In this document: piece by piece, positions 1 through 8,539 of the stretch
Layout: every line of letters starts with the position of its first letter
Position numbering within the stretch: the stretch's first letter is position 1
NCBI GenBank assembly: GCA_017474235.1
Contig: JAFVIB010000044.1
Coordinates: forward strand, 1-64,000
Origin: Alistipes sp.
Lineage (GTDB): Bacteria > Bacteroidota > Bacteroidia > Bacteroidales > Rikenellaceae
DNA length: 64,000 bases
Direction of reading: 5' to 3'
Translations under genes and position numbers: made by a program
The notes under the pieces: generated by a model
Told to the model about the DNA's origin: nothing
The model's input: the letters and a program-made list of their open reading frames with translations, nothing else
The model's database searches: none

Positions 1-1
1 C

Positions 2-2071
2 GAGTGTGGTTTTGTGTATAACACTTTCGGTAATCCAATGATTCAAGATAACAAAATCGAGGTTAAAAAGAGTGGTACCGGATCTTTTAGTGCTAAATGT
101 ACAGAATTAAAGCGAAATACTACATACTATGTCCGTGCTTATGCTATAAACGAACACGGTATATCATATAGTGCTACTCAGAAAACATTATCTTTATCAT
201 CTACAAATCCTGTTGTCACTATGGGCGATGTCACGGATATTATCTATTCTACCGCTTCTGCCACATTTAATGGATTAATGACAAATGTAGGTAAACCTAA
301 ATTCTCTGAGAGAGGTTTTGTATATAGCACTGTTACCAATCCTAATATATACCACAACAAATTAGTTGCCTCTTCATCTAACGACACATTTCAGATGAGC
401 ATTATAGGATTGACGACCAATACAATGTATTATGTTAAGGCATATGCTATACAAGGCGATGATATCTTTTATAGTGATAACGAGGTTAATTTTAGCATCA
501 ACGCCACTCTTCCAGAGGTTTATGATTTGAGAATTTCTAATATAGATTATCAAAACAGAAGTGCTTTACTTACCGCCAATATTACCTCTTTAGGAGATCC
601 CGAGATGTCAGAGATGGGTTTTGTCTATGGTACTTCCACCAATCCTAATATAGATAACGACACAAAAATATCATTGACTACAATATCTACTGGAGAATAT
701 AGTCGCAATGTGACTAATTTAATCCCAAATACAATTTATCATGTTCGCGCCTATGCTAAAAATGAAGGTGGTATTGCGTACAGCAATGAAGAAACATTTA
801 CATTGACTTATACTACTCCAACTTTTAGTAGCGTATCTGTTGATAATACTAACCTATCGGATGGTACCGCTATTGTTCGTTGTTCTGTAACAGAAGTTGG
901 AAATCCTGCATACACTGAGCGTGGTTTTGTGTATGCAACACATAATTCTCCTACCATTGCAGATAATCATATTACCATTGAAGGCTGTGGTATAGATGCA
1001 TTCTCGGGCAAATTAGATAACTTAGAATTGAATAGATATTACTATGTAAAGGCGTATGTAAAAACAGAGATAGGTTATTATTATAGTATATATGCACGAA
1101 TTAATACAGCAGCAACAACGCCATCAATATATGCTCCACAAGTTAGTAATATTGATTTAATTAACAGAACAGCAATTGTGCAAGGTCATATCCATGAAAA
1201 AGGAAATCCTCCATATATAGAGCGTGGCTTCGTATATAGTGAAATCAATGATACTCCTACAATAAACGATAACAAGATTGTTATTCCTGGAGTTGATACT
1301 GAACCGTTTATTTACACATTAACAGATCTAAAACTTGATACTCAATATTATGTTAGAACATATGCGATATCCAAAGCTGGAACTTATTATAGTGGATATA
1401 CTCGAGAATTCTCAACCCAGCAGACTCTACCAGCTGTTAAAACTGCTGTAGTTAATGAAAATTTTGGAACAAAATCTGCAATATTTACTGGACAAATTAC
1501 CAATGTAGGTTACCCTGAATATACAGAAGTTGGATTTGTATATAGCACAACAAATACTTTGCCTGACATAAATGATACTAAATGTGTTGCAAGCGAAGTT
1601 TCAAATAAAATTTTCACATACAATGCATCAAACCTTCCATCATCAGGCCCAATATATGTTCGAGCCTATGCCATAAATCAGAAAGGTGTTGCATATGCAG
1701 ACAATGTTGTGATGATTTTTGATCCCGCATTTGTAATATATGATGGTTATGTTGAAATACCGGATCTCAACCTTGCCATTGTGTATGATGATTTGGGAAA
1801 ATGTCAATGGGATGCTGCAAAAACACTCTGTAGCGGATTAAATTATGGAGGTTATACAAATTGGAGATTACCTACAATTGCAGAGTTAAGTAGTATAAGT
1901 GCTTACAGTGAACGACTTAATTTTCACAAAAGTAGTAGCGGCGACTACTACTGGTCGTCAGAAGTATATAATATAGATGCAGCATATGTATATAGTTTCC
2001 GCTTCAAATCGCATACATCTGAACCTAAAACAGACGATAACTATGTATGTGCTATTCGCACGCTGAAATAG
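2..2071 (+). CDS. Surface protein with tandem Fn3-like repeats and DUF1566-like C-terminus (5' truncated)
   Basis: The frame is open to the left edge of the window (codons for E-C-G-F precede the first GTG at 14), so the N-terminus and any signal peptide lie outside. Six units of about 100 residues follow each other, each with a G-F-V-Y turn (codons near 8, 314, 617, 923, 1226, 1532), an N-P-x-I segment and a Y-Y-V-R-A-Y-A strand, the pattern of fibronectin-III-like beta sandwiches. The last ~115 residues contain N-W-R-L-P-T, Y-W-S-S and C-A-I-R-T, typical of the DUF1566/Lcl C-terminal domain. Base composition is clearly more AT-rich than that of the genes that follow, common for Bacteroidota surface adhesins and possibly a sign of transfer. 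Role in adhesion or glycan binding is inference. A strong terminator follows. Confidence 0.75.
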   Translation, partial: ECGFVYNTFGNPMIQDNKIEVKKSGTGSFSAKCTELKRNTTYYVRAYAINEHGISYSATQKTLSLSSTNPVVTMGDVTDIIYSTASATFNGLMTNVGKPKFSERGFVYSTVTNPNIYHNKLVASSSNDTFQMSIIGLTTNTMYYVKAYAIQGDDIFYSDNEVNFSINATLPEVYDLRISNIDYQNRSALLTANITSLGDPEMSEMGFVYGTSTNPNIDNDTKISLTTISTGEYSRNVTNLIPNTIYHVRAYAKNEGGIAYSNEETFTLTYTTPTFSSVSVDNTNLSDGTAIVRCSVTEVGNPAYTERGFVYATHNSPTIADNHITIEGCGIDAFSGKLDNLELNRYYYVKAYVKTEIGYYYSIYARINTAATTPSIYAPQVSNIDLINRTAIVQGHIHEKGNPPYIERGFVYSEINDTPTINDNKIVIPGVDTEPFIYTLTDLKLDTQYYVRTYAISKAGTYYSGYTREFSTQQTLPAVKTAVVNENFGTKSAIFTGQITNVGYPEYTEVGFVYSTTNTLPDINDTKCVASEVSNKIFTYNASNLPSSGPIYVRAYAINQKGVAYADNVVMIFDPAFVIYDGYVEIPDLNLAIVYDDLGKCQWDAAKTLCSGLNYGGYTNWRLPTIAELSSISAYSERLNFHKSSSGDYYWSSEVYNIDAAYVYSFRFKSHTSEPKTDDNYVCAIRTLK

Positions 2072-2089
2072 AGAACAAAAAAAATGAGA

Positions 2090-2117
2090 AGAGCTTGCAG
2101 ATGCAGGCTCTTTTTTT
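2090..2117 (+). terminator. Intrinsic terminator after the Fn3-like gene
   Basis: A 9-bp stem (2090-2098 with 2103-2111, one U-G pair, loop AGAT) runs straight into seven Ts. Confidence 0.85.
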
Positions 2118-2124
2118 GTGGGAT

Positions 2125-2155
2125 TTTGGAGATTTGAAAGGTTTTATTATCTTTG
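2125..2155 (+). promoter_or_regulatory. Bacteroidota promoter for the cation/proton antiporter
   Basis: TTTG at 2125-2128 and TATCTTTG at 2148-2155 are separated by 19 bp, the consensus -33/-7 arrangement. The start codon is 30 bp downstream. Confidence 0.75.
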
Positions 2156-2184
2156 TACCCCCAACCTACAATAACCTATTTTAG

Positions 2185-3351
2185 ATGAAAAAAGTTTTAT
2201 CGTTTTCAATGCTGCTGATGGTCGGACTGCTGTTATCGCAGGTGCTACCAACAGTTATGGGCGAGAGTTATGCCACGCTATCAGAGGTGGTATATATATT
2301 ACTTGGCACCTGCCTTGCCTTTATTATGATAAATGTGGGCAGGGAGTTTGAGTTAGACAAGAGCAATGTCGGCTCGTATATCAAGGACTACTGTGTGGCG
2401 ATGCTTGCCGCAGCTGCTCCGTGGATACTTATTGCCATATACTATGTACTCTTCTTGTTGCCGTCAGATTTATGGTCAAGTGGCGATGCGTGGAAGGAGA
2501 CGCTGTTACTCAGCCGTTTTGCAGCCCCTACATCGGCGGGTATTCTCTTCTCTATGCTTGCAGCGATTGGTCTGCAACGCAGTTGGATATACAGAAAGAT
2601 TCAGGTACTTGCCATCTTTGACGACCTCGACACGATATTGCTGATGATTCCGTTGCAGATTGCAATGATTGGTTTGCATTGGCAGATGGGTGTAATACTG
2701 TTTGTCGTTATCGGTCTGCTATGGTTTGGCTGGAAGAAGATGTCGAGCTACTCTATGCGTCAAGATTGGTGGGCAATACTTATCTATGCCGTGATTGTCT
2801 TTGGCGTAATTCACGCCATCTATCTTGTAACAAAAAAACTCTTTGGTGCAGATGATGCGCTGCATATCGAGGTGCTACTCCCTGCATTTGTACTCGGTAT
2901 GGTTATCAAGCGCGAGCATAAGGAGTCAAAGAGCGACGAGAATATCACAACGGCAATATCGCTACTATTTATGCTGTTTGTCGGTATGAGTATGCCGCAA
3001 ATTAGCGCAAGCGCGCACGCAGTTGGCGACAGCATTATGGCATCACAGCCTATGCCCTCTTGGGGAGTTATCGCCCTGCATGTTGTAGCAGTGTCGATAC
3101 TCTCAAATATCGGAAAACTCGTGCCGATGCTCTTCTATCGCAACCACAGCATCAAGGAGCGACTTGCGCTGTCAATCGGTATGTTTACCCGCGGAGAGGT
3201 GGGTGCAGGTGTGATTTTCATCGCTTTGGGTTATAGTATTGGTGGTGCAGCCCTGCTTATATCTGTACTTACACTTGTACTTAATCTTGTACTGACAGGT
3301 GTCTTTGTGCTGATTGTTAAACGATTGGCTCTCAGTACTTACAACGAATAG
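2185..3351 (+). CDS. Cation:proton antiporter (sodium/hydrogen exchanger family)
   Basis: 388 residues with about 11-12 hydrophobic segments from residue 1 to the C-terminus and very little soluble sequence, matching a CPA-type Na+/H+ or K+/H+ exchanger domain without a C-terminal regulatory domain. The stretch G-M-F-T-R-G-E-V-G-A-G-V near residue 335 is a conserved-looking membrane motif with a charged R-G-E in a hydrophobic setting, as seen in late helices of these antiporters. Predicted to exchange monovalent cations for protons across the inner membrane for pH and salt homeostasis. It has its own promoter and is followed by a hairpin with A/T flanks, so it appears monocistronic. Ion specificity cannot be read from the sequence. 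Confidence 0.75.
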   Translation: MKKVLSFSMLLMVGLLLSQVLPTVMGESYATLSEVVYILLGTCLAFIMINVGREFELDKSNVGSYIKDYCVAMLAAAAPWILIAIYYVLFLLPSDLWSSGDAWKETLLLSRFAAPTSAGILFSMLAAIGLQRSWIYRKIQVLAIFDDLDTILLMIPLQIAMIGLHWQMGVILFVVIGLLWFGWKKMSSYSMRQDWWAILIYAVIVFGVIHAIYLVTKKLFGADDALHIEVLLPAFVLGMVIKREHKESKSDENITTAISLLFMLFVGMSMPQISASAHAVGDSIMASQPMPSWGVIALHVVAVSILSNIGKLVPMLFYRNHSIKERLALSIGMFTRGEVGAGVIFIALGYSIGGAALLISVLTLVLNLVLTGVFVLIVKRLALSTYNE

Positions 3352-3368
3352 AGAGTATTCGAAATAGT

Positions 3369-3406
3369 AAAAAAAGTGGCATTGACGAAAAAATGTCACT
3401 TTTTTT
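3369..3406. terminator. Bidirectional-looking intrinsic terminator
   Basis: Stem with A-tract on the left and T-tract on the right (AAAAAAGTGGCATT near 3370 pairs with AATGTCACTTTTTT ending at 3406), one G-U pair. Confidence 0.7.
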
Positions 3407-3416
3407 ACCATTTTAT

Positions 3417-3447
3417 GTTGTAAAATCTGTAAAATTTGCTAACTTTG
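3417..3447 (+). promoter_or_regulatory. Promoter of the biotin-dependent carboxylase/decarboxylase gene
   Basis: TAACTTTG at 3440-3447 fits the -7 consensus; GTTG at 3417-3420 sits 19 bp upstream as a near-consensus -33 element. It leaves a ~50-nt leader. Confidence 0.6.
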
Positions 3448-3503
3448 TTAGTTGATTAACATCAGAAACAAAATTATAACACAATACATTAAACCTAACA
3501 ACT

Positions 3504-5615
3504 ATGGCTAAAGTACTTAAAATTAGGGATTTGACCTTGCGTGATGGTCAGCAGTCATCATTTGCAACCCGTATGACACAGGCTCAAGTTGAGCGTGTTT
3601 TGCCACTCTACAAAGATGCACACTTCTTTGCAATGGAGGTTTGGGGCGGTGCAGTGCCGGATTCGGTAATGCGTTATCTGAACGAGAACCCTTGGACTCG
3701 TCTTGAGAGCATCAAGGCGGCTGTAGGTGATGTTTCAAAGCTCACCGCTCTCTCTCGTGGTCGTAACCTGTTTGGTTATGCACCTTATACGGATGAGATT
3801 ATCGAGGGCTTCTGCCGTAACTCTATCGAGAGCGGTTTGGGCATTATGCGTATCTTCGACTGTCTGAACGATGTTGATAATGTAAAATCTACTATCAAGT
3901 ATGTAAAGAAGTACGGCGGTATTGCAGACTGCGCTGTTTGCTACACTGTCGATCCTAAATATCCAAAACTCTCATTGTGGGACAAGATTAAGGGTAAGAA
4001 GAATCCTGCTCTTGTATTTACCGACGACTACTTTGTAGGTAAGGCTAAGGAGCTTGCTGCGCTTGGTGCAGATATGATTACTATTAAGGATATGTCGGGT
4101 CTTATTCCGCCACAGCGTGTCAGTGCGCTTGTTAAGAAGCTTAAGGCTGCTGTAAATATTCCTATCGACTTCCACACACACTGTACTCCGGGTTACGGTT
4201 TGGCATCTGTATATGCAGCTATTGCTGCCGGTGTAGATGTTGTTGATACCAACTGTTGGTGGTTTGGTGGTGGTACAGGTGCGCCTGCTCTTGAGTTGGT
4301 ATATCTCTTCTGCCAGAAGCTCGGCATCGACTTGGGTGTAAATATGGAGGCAGTTGCTAAGATTAACGAGGAGCTTAAGGGTATCCGCACAGAGCTTAAT
4401 GTATCTGTATTCGGTAAGGATAAGCCTGCTCCAAAGCCATTCAACCCACTTGCAGATGCTGTTCCTGCAGAGGTTGAGGCAGAGCTTAATCGCGCAGTAA
4501 AGGCTGCACAGAGTGAGGATTTCGCTACCCTGCTTGCTGCTGCACAGGCTATCGAGGCTTACTTCGGCTTCCCAGCACCTAACAAGCTCGTTCAGGAGGC
4601 TGAGATTCCTGGCGGTATGTACTCAAATATGGTTGCACAGCTTCAGGCTCTTAAGGCTGAGGATATTCTGCCACGCGCTATGGAGCTTATCCCTACTGTT
4701 CGTCTGTCAGCAGGTCTTCCACCGCTTGTAACTCCTACTTCTCAGATTGTAGGCGCACAGGCTGTAAACTGCGCACTTGATGAGAAGGCGGGTCGTGCGA
4801 TGTACACCACAAAGAACAATCAGTTTGTAAACCTCGTAAAGGGTGAGTACGGTAAGACTCCGGTAGCTATCGATCCTGAGTTCCGTCTCCAGATTTGCGG
4901 TGTTCGCGAGGAGACCGCATACGACATCTCTAAGTATCAGCAGCAGCCAAATCCTGAGCTTGCTGAGGCTGGTGGTGTTAAGCTTGCAGAGAATGAGAAG
5001 GAGGTTCTTCTGCTCGAGCTCTTCCCATTGGTTGCAAAACCATACCTCACAGGTGTTAAGAAGGCTGCTTACGATGCTAAGGTAGCAGCAGAGGCTCCAA
5101 AGGAGGAGGTTAAGGAGGTTGTTGCAGAGGTTAAGCAGCCTATCACAGGCAAGACCGTTGCTGCTCCACTGCCGGGTCGTGTTATCGACATTAAGGTTAA
5201 GGTTGGCGATACAGTAGCTCCGGGTCAGGAGGTTGTTGTTCTTGAGGCAATGAAGATGGAGAACTCTATTACAGCCGACTTTGGTGGCGTAGTAAAGCAG
5301 ATTCTCGTTGCAGTAGGCGATAATGTTGCAACAGACGCTATTATCCTCGAGATTGGCGATGCTGCCGAAGTTGTAACAGCTGCTCCACAGGCTGCTGTTG
5401 CAGGCAATAAGGTTGTAGCTCCACTGCCGGGTCGAGTTATCTCACTCAAGGTTGCTGTTGGCGATAGCGTTGCTGTTGGCGACGAGGTTGCTGTTCTTGA
5501 GGCTATGAAGATGGAGAACTCTATCACCTCTGACTACGCAGGTACAGTACAGCAGATTGTTGTTGCTGAGGGCGAGAATATCGCAACAGACGCAGTAATT
5601 ATGATTATTGGATAA
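3504..5615 (+). CDS. Biotin-dependent carboxyltransferase/decarboxylase alpha subunit (OadA/PycB type) with two biotinyl domains
   Basis: 703 residues. The N-terminal HMGL-like barrel starts with L-T-L-R-D14-G-Q-Q and carries the metal/carboxybiotin residues of this family: K195 in T-I-K-D-M-S-G and H224-T-H226. The conserved PYC/OADA domain follows to about residue 470. After a charged linker come two complete biotinyl domains, each with an A-M-K-M-E-N biotinylation site (K584 and K669, 85 residues apart). Family members normally end in one such domain at about 600-615 residues, so the second is an added copy. The family transfers a carboxyl group between carboxybiotin and pyruvate/oxaloacetate; whether this enzyme works as oxaloacetate decarboxylase, methylmalonyl-CoA transcarboxylase 5S or pyruvate carboxylase B is not decided, because no partner subunit (beta decarboxylase, biotin carboxylase) is in the window. 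Confidence 0.88.
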   Translation: MAKVLKIRDLTLRDGQQSSFATRMTQAQVERVLPLYKDAHFFAMEVWGGAVPDSVMRYLNENPWTRLESIKAAVGDVSKLTALSRGRNLFGYAPYTDEIIEGFCRNSIESGLGIMRIFDCLNDVDNVKSTIKYVKKYGGIADCAVCYTVDPKYPKLSLWDKIKGKKNPALVFTDDYFVGKAKELAALGADMITIKDMSGLIPPQRVSALVKKLKAAVNIPIDFHTHCTPGYGLASVYAAIAAGVDVVDTNCWWFGGGTGAPALELVYLFCQKLGIDLGVNMEAVAKINEELKGIRTELNVSVFGKDKPAPKPFNPLADAVPAEVEAELNRAVKAAQSEDFATLLAAAQAIEAYFGFPAPNKLVQEAEIPGGMYSNMVAQLQALKAEDILPRAMELIPTVRLSAGLPPLVTPTSQIVGAQAVNCALDEKAGRAMYTTKNNQFVNLVKGEYGKTPVAIDPEFRLQICGVREETAYDISKYQQQPNPELAEAGGVKLAENEKEVLLLELFPLVAKPYLTGVKKAAYDAKVAAEAPKEEVKEVVAEVKQPITGKTVAAPLPGRVIDIKVKVGDTVAPGQEVVVLEAMKMENSITADFGGVVKQILVAVGDNVATDAIILEIGDAAEVVTAAPQAAVAGNKVVAPLPGRVISLKVAVGDSVAVGDEVAVLEAMKMENSITSDYAGTVQQIVVAEGENIATDAVIMIIG
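5158..5615 (+). repeat. Tandem duplication of the biotinyl-domain coding sequence
   Basis: The segments around 5158-5370 and 5413-5615 encode paralogous domains and keep long identical DNA stretches, including the ~20 bp around both lysine codons (5253-5255 and 5508-5510) and the 'CTCCACTGCCGGGTCG' segment upstream of each, which suggests a fairly recent or gene-converted duplication. Confidence 0.8.
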
Positions 5616-5651
5616 TAAACAACTGTTTAAACCTTAAAATACCAAACTTAT

Positions 5652-6080
5652 ATGAAATTTTTGCAGGAATTTAAGGCATTTGCCCTCAAGGGTAATGTAA
5701 TGGATATGGCAGTCGGTGTTATCATCGGTGGTGCTTTTGGTAAGATTGTAACCTCATTGGTTAATGATGTTATTATGCCCCCTATCGGACTGCTGATTGG
5801 TGGTGTGGACTTCACAGACCTCAAGCTGACCCTTAAGAAGGCTGTTATCGAGGCTGGCGCAGAGGTCGCTCCGGCTGTAACCTGGAACTACGGTGCATTT
5901 ATCCAGCAGGTAGTTGATTTTACCATCCTCGCATTCTGCGTATTTATGATGGTTAAGATTATGAACAAGCTGCTCCGCAAGGAGGAGAAGAAGGCAGCTG
6001 CACCTGTAGCACCTCCTGCACCAAGCAAGGAGGAGGTTCTGCTCACCGAGATTCGTGACCTTCTCAAGGAGAAGAAATAG
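5652..6080 (+). CDS. mscL: Large-conductance mechanosensitive channel MscL
   Basis: 142 residues with the complete MscL layout: the N-terminal amphipathic helix K-E/Q-F-K-x-F-A-L-K-G-N-V, the glycine-rich pore helix [13 protein letters not shown], the periplasmic loop and a second membrane helix near residues 78-102, then a charged cytoplasmic helix. It opens under high membrane tension to release solutes after osmotic downshift. The gene lies 36 bp after the biotin-enzyme gene without a clear promoter, so read-through from it is possible, and it is closed by a strong terminator. Confidence 0.95.
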   Translation: MKFLQEFKAFALKGNVMDMAVGVIIGGAFGKIVTSLVNDVIMPPIGLLIGGVDFTDLKLTLKKAVIEAGAEVAPAVTWNYGAFIQQVVDFTILAFCVFMMVKIMNKLLRKEEKKAAAPVAPPAPSKEEVLLTEIRDLLKEKK

Positions 6081-6104
6081 TCTGTAAAATCACAGTTTAT
6101 CAAG

Positions 6105-6132
6105 AAGCACCTTCATTTGAGGGTGCTTTTTT
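6105..6132 (+). terminator. Intrinsic terminator after mscL
   Basis: A 10-bp stem (6105-6114 with 6119-6128), ATTT loop, then a T-run to 6132. Confidence 0.85.
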
Positions 6133-6164
6133 GTTGCACTTCCGAAATATTTTATCTATATTTG
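6133..6164 (+). promoter_or_regulatory. Promoter of the MFS permease
   Basis: TATATTTG at 6157-6164 with GTTG at 6133-6136, 20 bp upstream. The start codon is 30 bp downstream. Confidence 0.6.
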
Positions 6165-6193
6165 TGTTCAAAATAATCTAAAATTTAACTTTT

Positions 6194-7408
6194 ATGAACA
6201 TTTTTGAACGCACAGGTCTTCCAAAGAGTCTGTTTTGGGGTTTTCTGGGTGTGCTTATCTTTATGATGGGCGACGGAATTGAGCAGACTTGGCTCAGTAA
6301 GTATATCGAGTCACAGGGGCTTGATCACGAGATGTTATTTACCGTTTATGGTATCTCTATCGCCATATCTTCGTGGCTCTCGGGTGTGATTGCCGAGACT
6401 ATCGGTGTTCGCAAAACTATGTGGCTCGGATTTGTCATCTATCTTGTAGGTATGACGGGCTTTGCAGGGCTTGGTATGACGGGGCTGAACTACCCTACTC
6501 TGCTTGCCACATACGCAATCAAGGGCTTTGCATATCCGCTCTTTGCATATACATTTATCGTTTGGATTACCTATCGCGTAGGTAAAGAGAGCCTCAGCTC
6601 GGCGCAAGGTTGGTTTTGGTTTGTATTTACAGGCGGACTGAATGTGCTTGGAGCTTATTACGGTGCATATACAAAGGAGGCGATAGGTGTTGTTCCTACG
6701 CTTTGGACATCGCTCATATTTGTCACTATCGGTGCTATTCTTGCCCTTGTGGTCAATAAGTGTCCCGACACAAATCTCTTTGCTGAGGGAAAGCCGAGCA
6801 GCAATCAGAGCAAGTTCCGCGAGCTTATTCACGGTCTTGGTATTATGAAGCGTGAGCCGAAGGTGCTGATGGGTGGTATTGTCCGAATTATCAACTCTAT
6901 CTCTCAGTTTGCCTTTGTGGTATTTATGCCGCTCTACTTTGCCGACCACGGTATGACAGACACCGAGTGGGGTCTTATTTGGGGCTCTGTATTTATGTTC
7001 AACATCATCTTCAACCTTATATTCGGCATTGTTGGCGACCGTCTTGGCTGGGCGCAGACAATTATTTGGTTTGGAGGTGTGGGTTGCGCTGTGGGCGTGC
7101 TGCTCTTCTACTATGCTCCTGAGATTTGGAATAACTTCTGGTTTATCCTCGCTTGTGGTGGCTTCTGGTGCGTAATGCTTGCCGGATATGTGCCACTCAG
7201 CGCGCTTGTACCGTCACTTGTCGAGAAAGACAAGGGTGCAGCCGTATCGGTGCTTAATCTCGGTGCAGGTCTTGCAACATTTATCGGTCCGCTCTTGGTA
7301 AAACTCCTCAAAGAGCCTATCGGTTATACAGGTATCGTTTGGGTTATCGCAGCTCTCTATATTGTCAGCTCGATTATGACCTACTACATTGCAAAACCGG
7401 CAAAATAA
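6194..7408 (+). CDS. MFS transporter, polyol/dicarboxylate permease-like (RbtT/DalT/CsbX type)
   Basis: 404 residues with 12 predicted membrane helices and the N-terminal signature W-G-F-L-G-V-L-I-F-M-M-G-D-G-I-E-Q-x-W-L-S, which I associate with the RbtT/DalT/CsbX branch of the major facilitator superfamily (proton symporters for pentitols or 2-oxoglutarate). The substrate is not determined here; no catabolic genes adjoin it. It has its own promoter and a strong terminator and so looks like a single-gene unit. Confidence 0.75.
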   Translation: MNIFERTGLPKSLFWGFLGVLIFMMGDGIEQTWLSKYIESQGLDHEMLFTVYGISIAISSWLSGVIAETIGVRKTMWLGFVIYLVGMTGFAGLGMTGLNYPTLLATYAIKGFAYPLFAYTFIVWITYRVGKESLSSAQGWFWFVFTGGLNVLGAYYGAYTKEAIGVVPTLWTSLIFVTIGAILALVVNKCPDTNLFAEGKPSSNQSKFRELIHGLGIMKREPKVLMGGIVRIINSISQFAFVVFMPLYFADHGMTDTEWGLIWGSVFMFNIIFNLIFGIVGDRLGWAQTIIWFGGVGCAVGVLLFYYAPEIWNNFWFILACGGFWCVMLAGYVPLSALVPSLVEKDKGAAVSVLNLGAGLATFIGPLLVKLLKEPIGYTGIVWVIAALYIVSSIMTYYIAKPAK

Positions 7409-7418
7409 CAACTGTTAC

Positions 7419-7445
7419 AGCCCGATTTTATTCGGGCTTTTTTTT
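7419..7445 (+). terminator. Intrinsic terminator after the MFS permease
   Basis: AGCCCGA at 7419-7425 pairs with TCGGGCT at 7432-7438 and is followed by Ts up to 7445, immediately before the ATG of the next gene. Confidence 0.85.
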
Positions 7446-8291
7446 ATGAACTACTCACAACACATATCTACAGACAATCCCGCACTTGTTATCATCGCCA
7501 TAGACCAATCAGGCTCTATGGCAGAGGCTTTTACAAATGTGTCGATGATTGTCAGCAAGAGCGAAATAGCCTCTATGATTGCAAGCGCAATGATTGACGA
7601 GATGAAGCTCCGCTCAACGCATATAGATGGGTTGTATCACTACTTCGATTTTGTGGTCTTGGGTTACTCCCGACAAGATGTCTATCCACTGATAAACAAC
7701 ACCCTGCAACCCGCGCCTATTACCACCTTAGAGAATATAACACCAACACGACAACAACGCACGATAGAGTATATCACGCCGGATAACCACCTCTTTTTGG
7801 CTGTCGAGTCCTTCAGCGAGTGGATAACTCCGCAAGCAGCAGGTGCTACGCCAATGATTGAGATGCTTGATACTGTGACAGATATTGTAGATAGATGGTG
7901 CAATAACCGACAAAACAGAGACTCTTTCCCGCCAATAATCCTAAATATCACCGATGGGCTGAGCATTGCAGAGTACAATTCACACCACCTGCAAAAGTGT
8001 AACCAGATAAAGGAGATTGGCACAAACGATGGTAAGGCATTGCTGTTCAATATATACATCGACTCAATGCCCGCAAATGAGCGTCATAACTTTACAAACA
8101 TCGACACCCTGTCGCCACAAGATAGACTCTATCCGCTTGCCGAGATGTCCAGCCCGCTACCTGAACTGTTCCACCCTCTCGCACATAAATACAACCCGAC
8201 AGCAGCCACAGAGTACCGCGCCTTCTGCCACAATGCTGTGTCACTGCAAATTATTCCGTCGCTCAAATTCAAAAGCGCACTGCTAAAATAG
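7446..8291 (+). CDS. VWA domain-containing protein
   Basis: 281 residues from the ATG at 7446; the open frame extends further upstream (to 7389), but that part lies inside the preceding gene's end and terminator. It has a von Willebrand factor A fold: the MIDAS motif D20-x-S22-x-S24 follows a hydrophobic strand (A-L-V-I-I-A-I), and I-T-D-G-L-S near residue 172 is the second metal-site strand. No signal peptide or membrane segment, so cytoplasmic. Stand-alone VWA proteins of this size occur in TerY-like phospho-signalling and metal-stress modules, but no kinase, phosphatase or ter gene is adjacent, so the role is open. No promoter is visible between the terminator T-run and the start codon. 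Confidence 0.75.
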   Translation: MNYSQHISTDNPALVIIAIDQSGSMAEAFTNVSMIVSKSEIASMIASAMIDEMKLRSTHIDGLYHYFDFVVLGYSRQDVYPLINNTLQPAPITTLENITPTRQQRTIEYITPDNHLFLAVESFSEWITPQAAGATPMIEMLDTVTDIVDRWCNNRQNRDSFPPIILNITDGLSIAEYNSHHLQKCNQIKEIGTNDGKALLFNIYIDSMPANERHNFTNIDTLSPQDRLYPLAEMSSPLPELFHPLAHKYNPTAATEYRAFCHNAVSLQIIPSLKFKSALLK

Positions 8292-8306
8292 AAGAAATCT
8301 CATCAA

Positions 8307-8388
8307 GGCAGGTAGTAATAATTCGTTAGCAGGGATTGGCTACTTCGCAGACTAAGGTCTGCTCCGTGACGCCCATCCCCAGCCTGCC
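8307..8388. other. Structured non-coding domain A (nested inverted repeats)
   Basis: Three nested pairings are seen: GGCAGG (8307-8312) with CCTGCC (8383-8388), GGGAT/GGC (8332-8340) with GCC/ATCCC (8371-8379), and a perfect 6-bp hairpin GCAGAC-TAAG-GTCTGC (8347-8362). No open frame runs through it. Function unknown. Confidence 0.55.
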
Positions 8389-8400
8389 GCGGGCGTCCTT

Positions 8401-8520
8401 GCAAAGATTGAAAGTAGCGGTGCTACTATTTTATTTATAATGGCAAGTCTTTAGTAAACGAGTTTACTCGACTTGCCATTATAAATAAAGCCTTGCAAAT
8501 GCAAGGCTTTCAATCTTTGC
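8401..8520. other. Structured non-coding domain B (four-way-junction-like inverted repeat)
   Basis: A perfect 14-bp outer stem (8401-8414 with 8507-8520) encloses a short side hairpin (8415-8418/8422-8425), a perfect 20-bp central stem (8430-8449 with 8470-8489) tipped by GTAAAC/GTTTAC, and an 11-bp hairpin (8487-8497 with 8500-8510). The arrangement would fold as a cloverleaf-like junction in RNA or a cruciform in DNA. No gene is seen here. Confidence 0.75.
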
Positions 8521-8539
8521 GGAAAGGAGGGGATTTGAA
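8519..8539 (+). repeat. Copy of the tRNA-Ser 3' end (att-like direct repeat, outer copy)
   Basis: 21 bp matching 8772-8792 with a single C-to-T difference. The matching part covers the acceptor stem and 3' T-arm of tRNA-Ser, the classic integration target of tyrosine recombinases. The rest of the tRNA is not present here. Confidence 0.65.

Noticed and set aside
6335..6949. 204-codon reverse frame inside the MFS gene
   Set aside because: Antisense shadow; the forward frame has the transporter helices.
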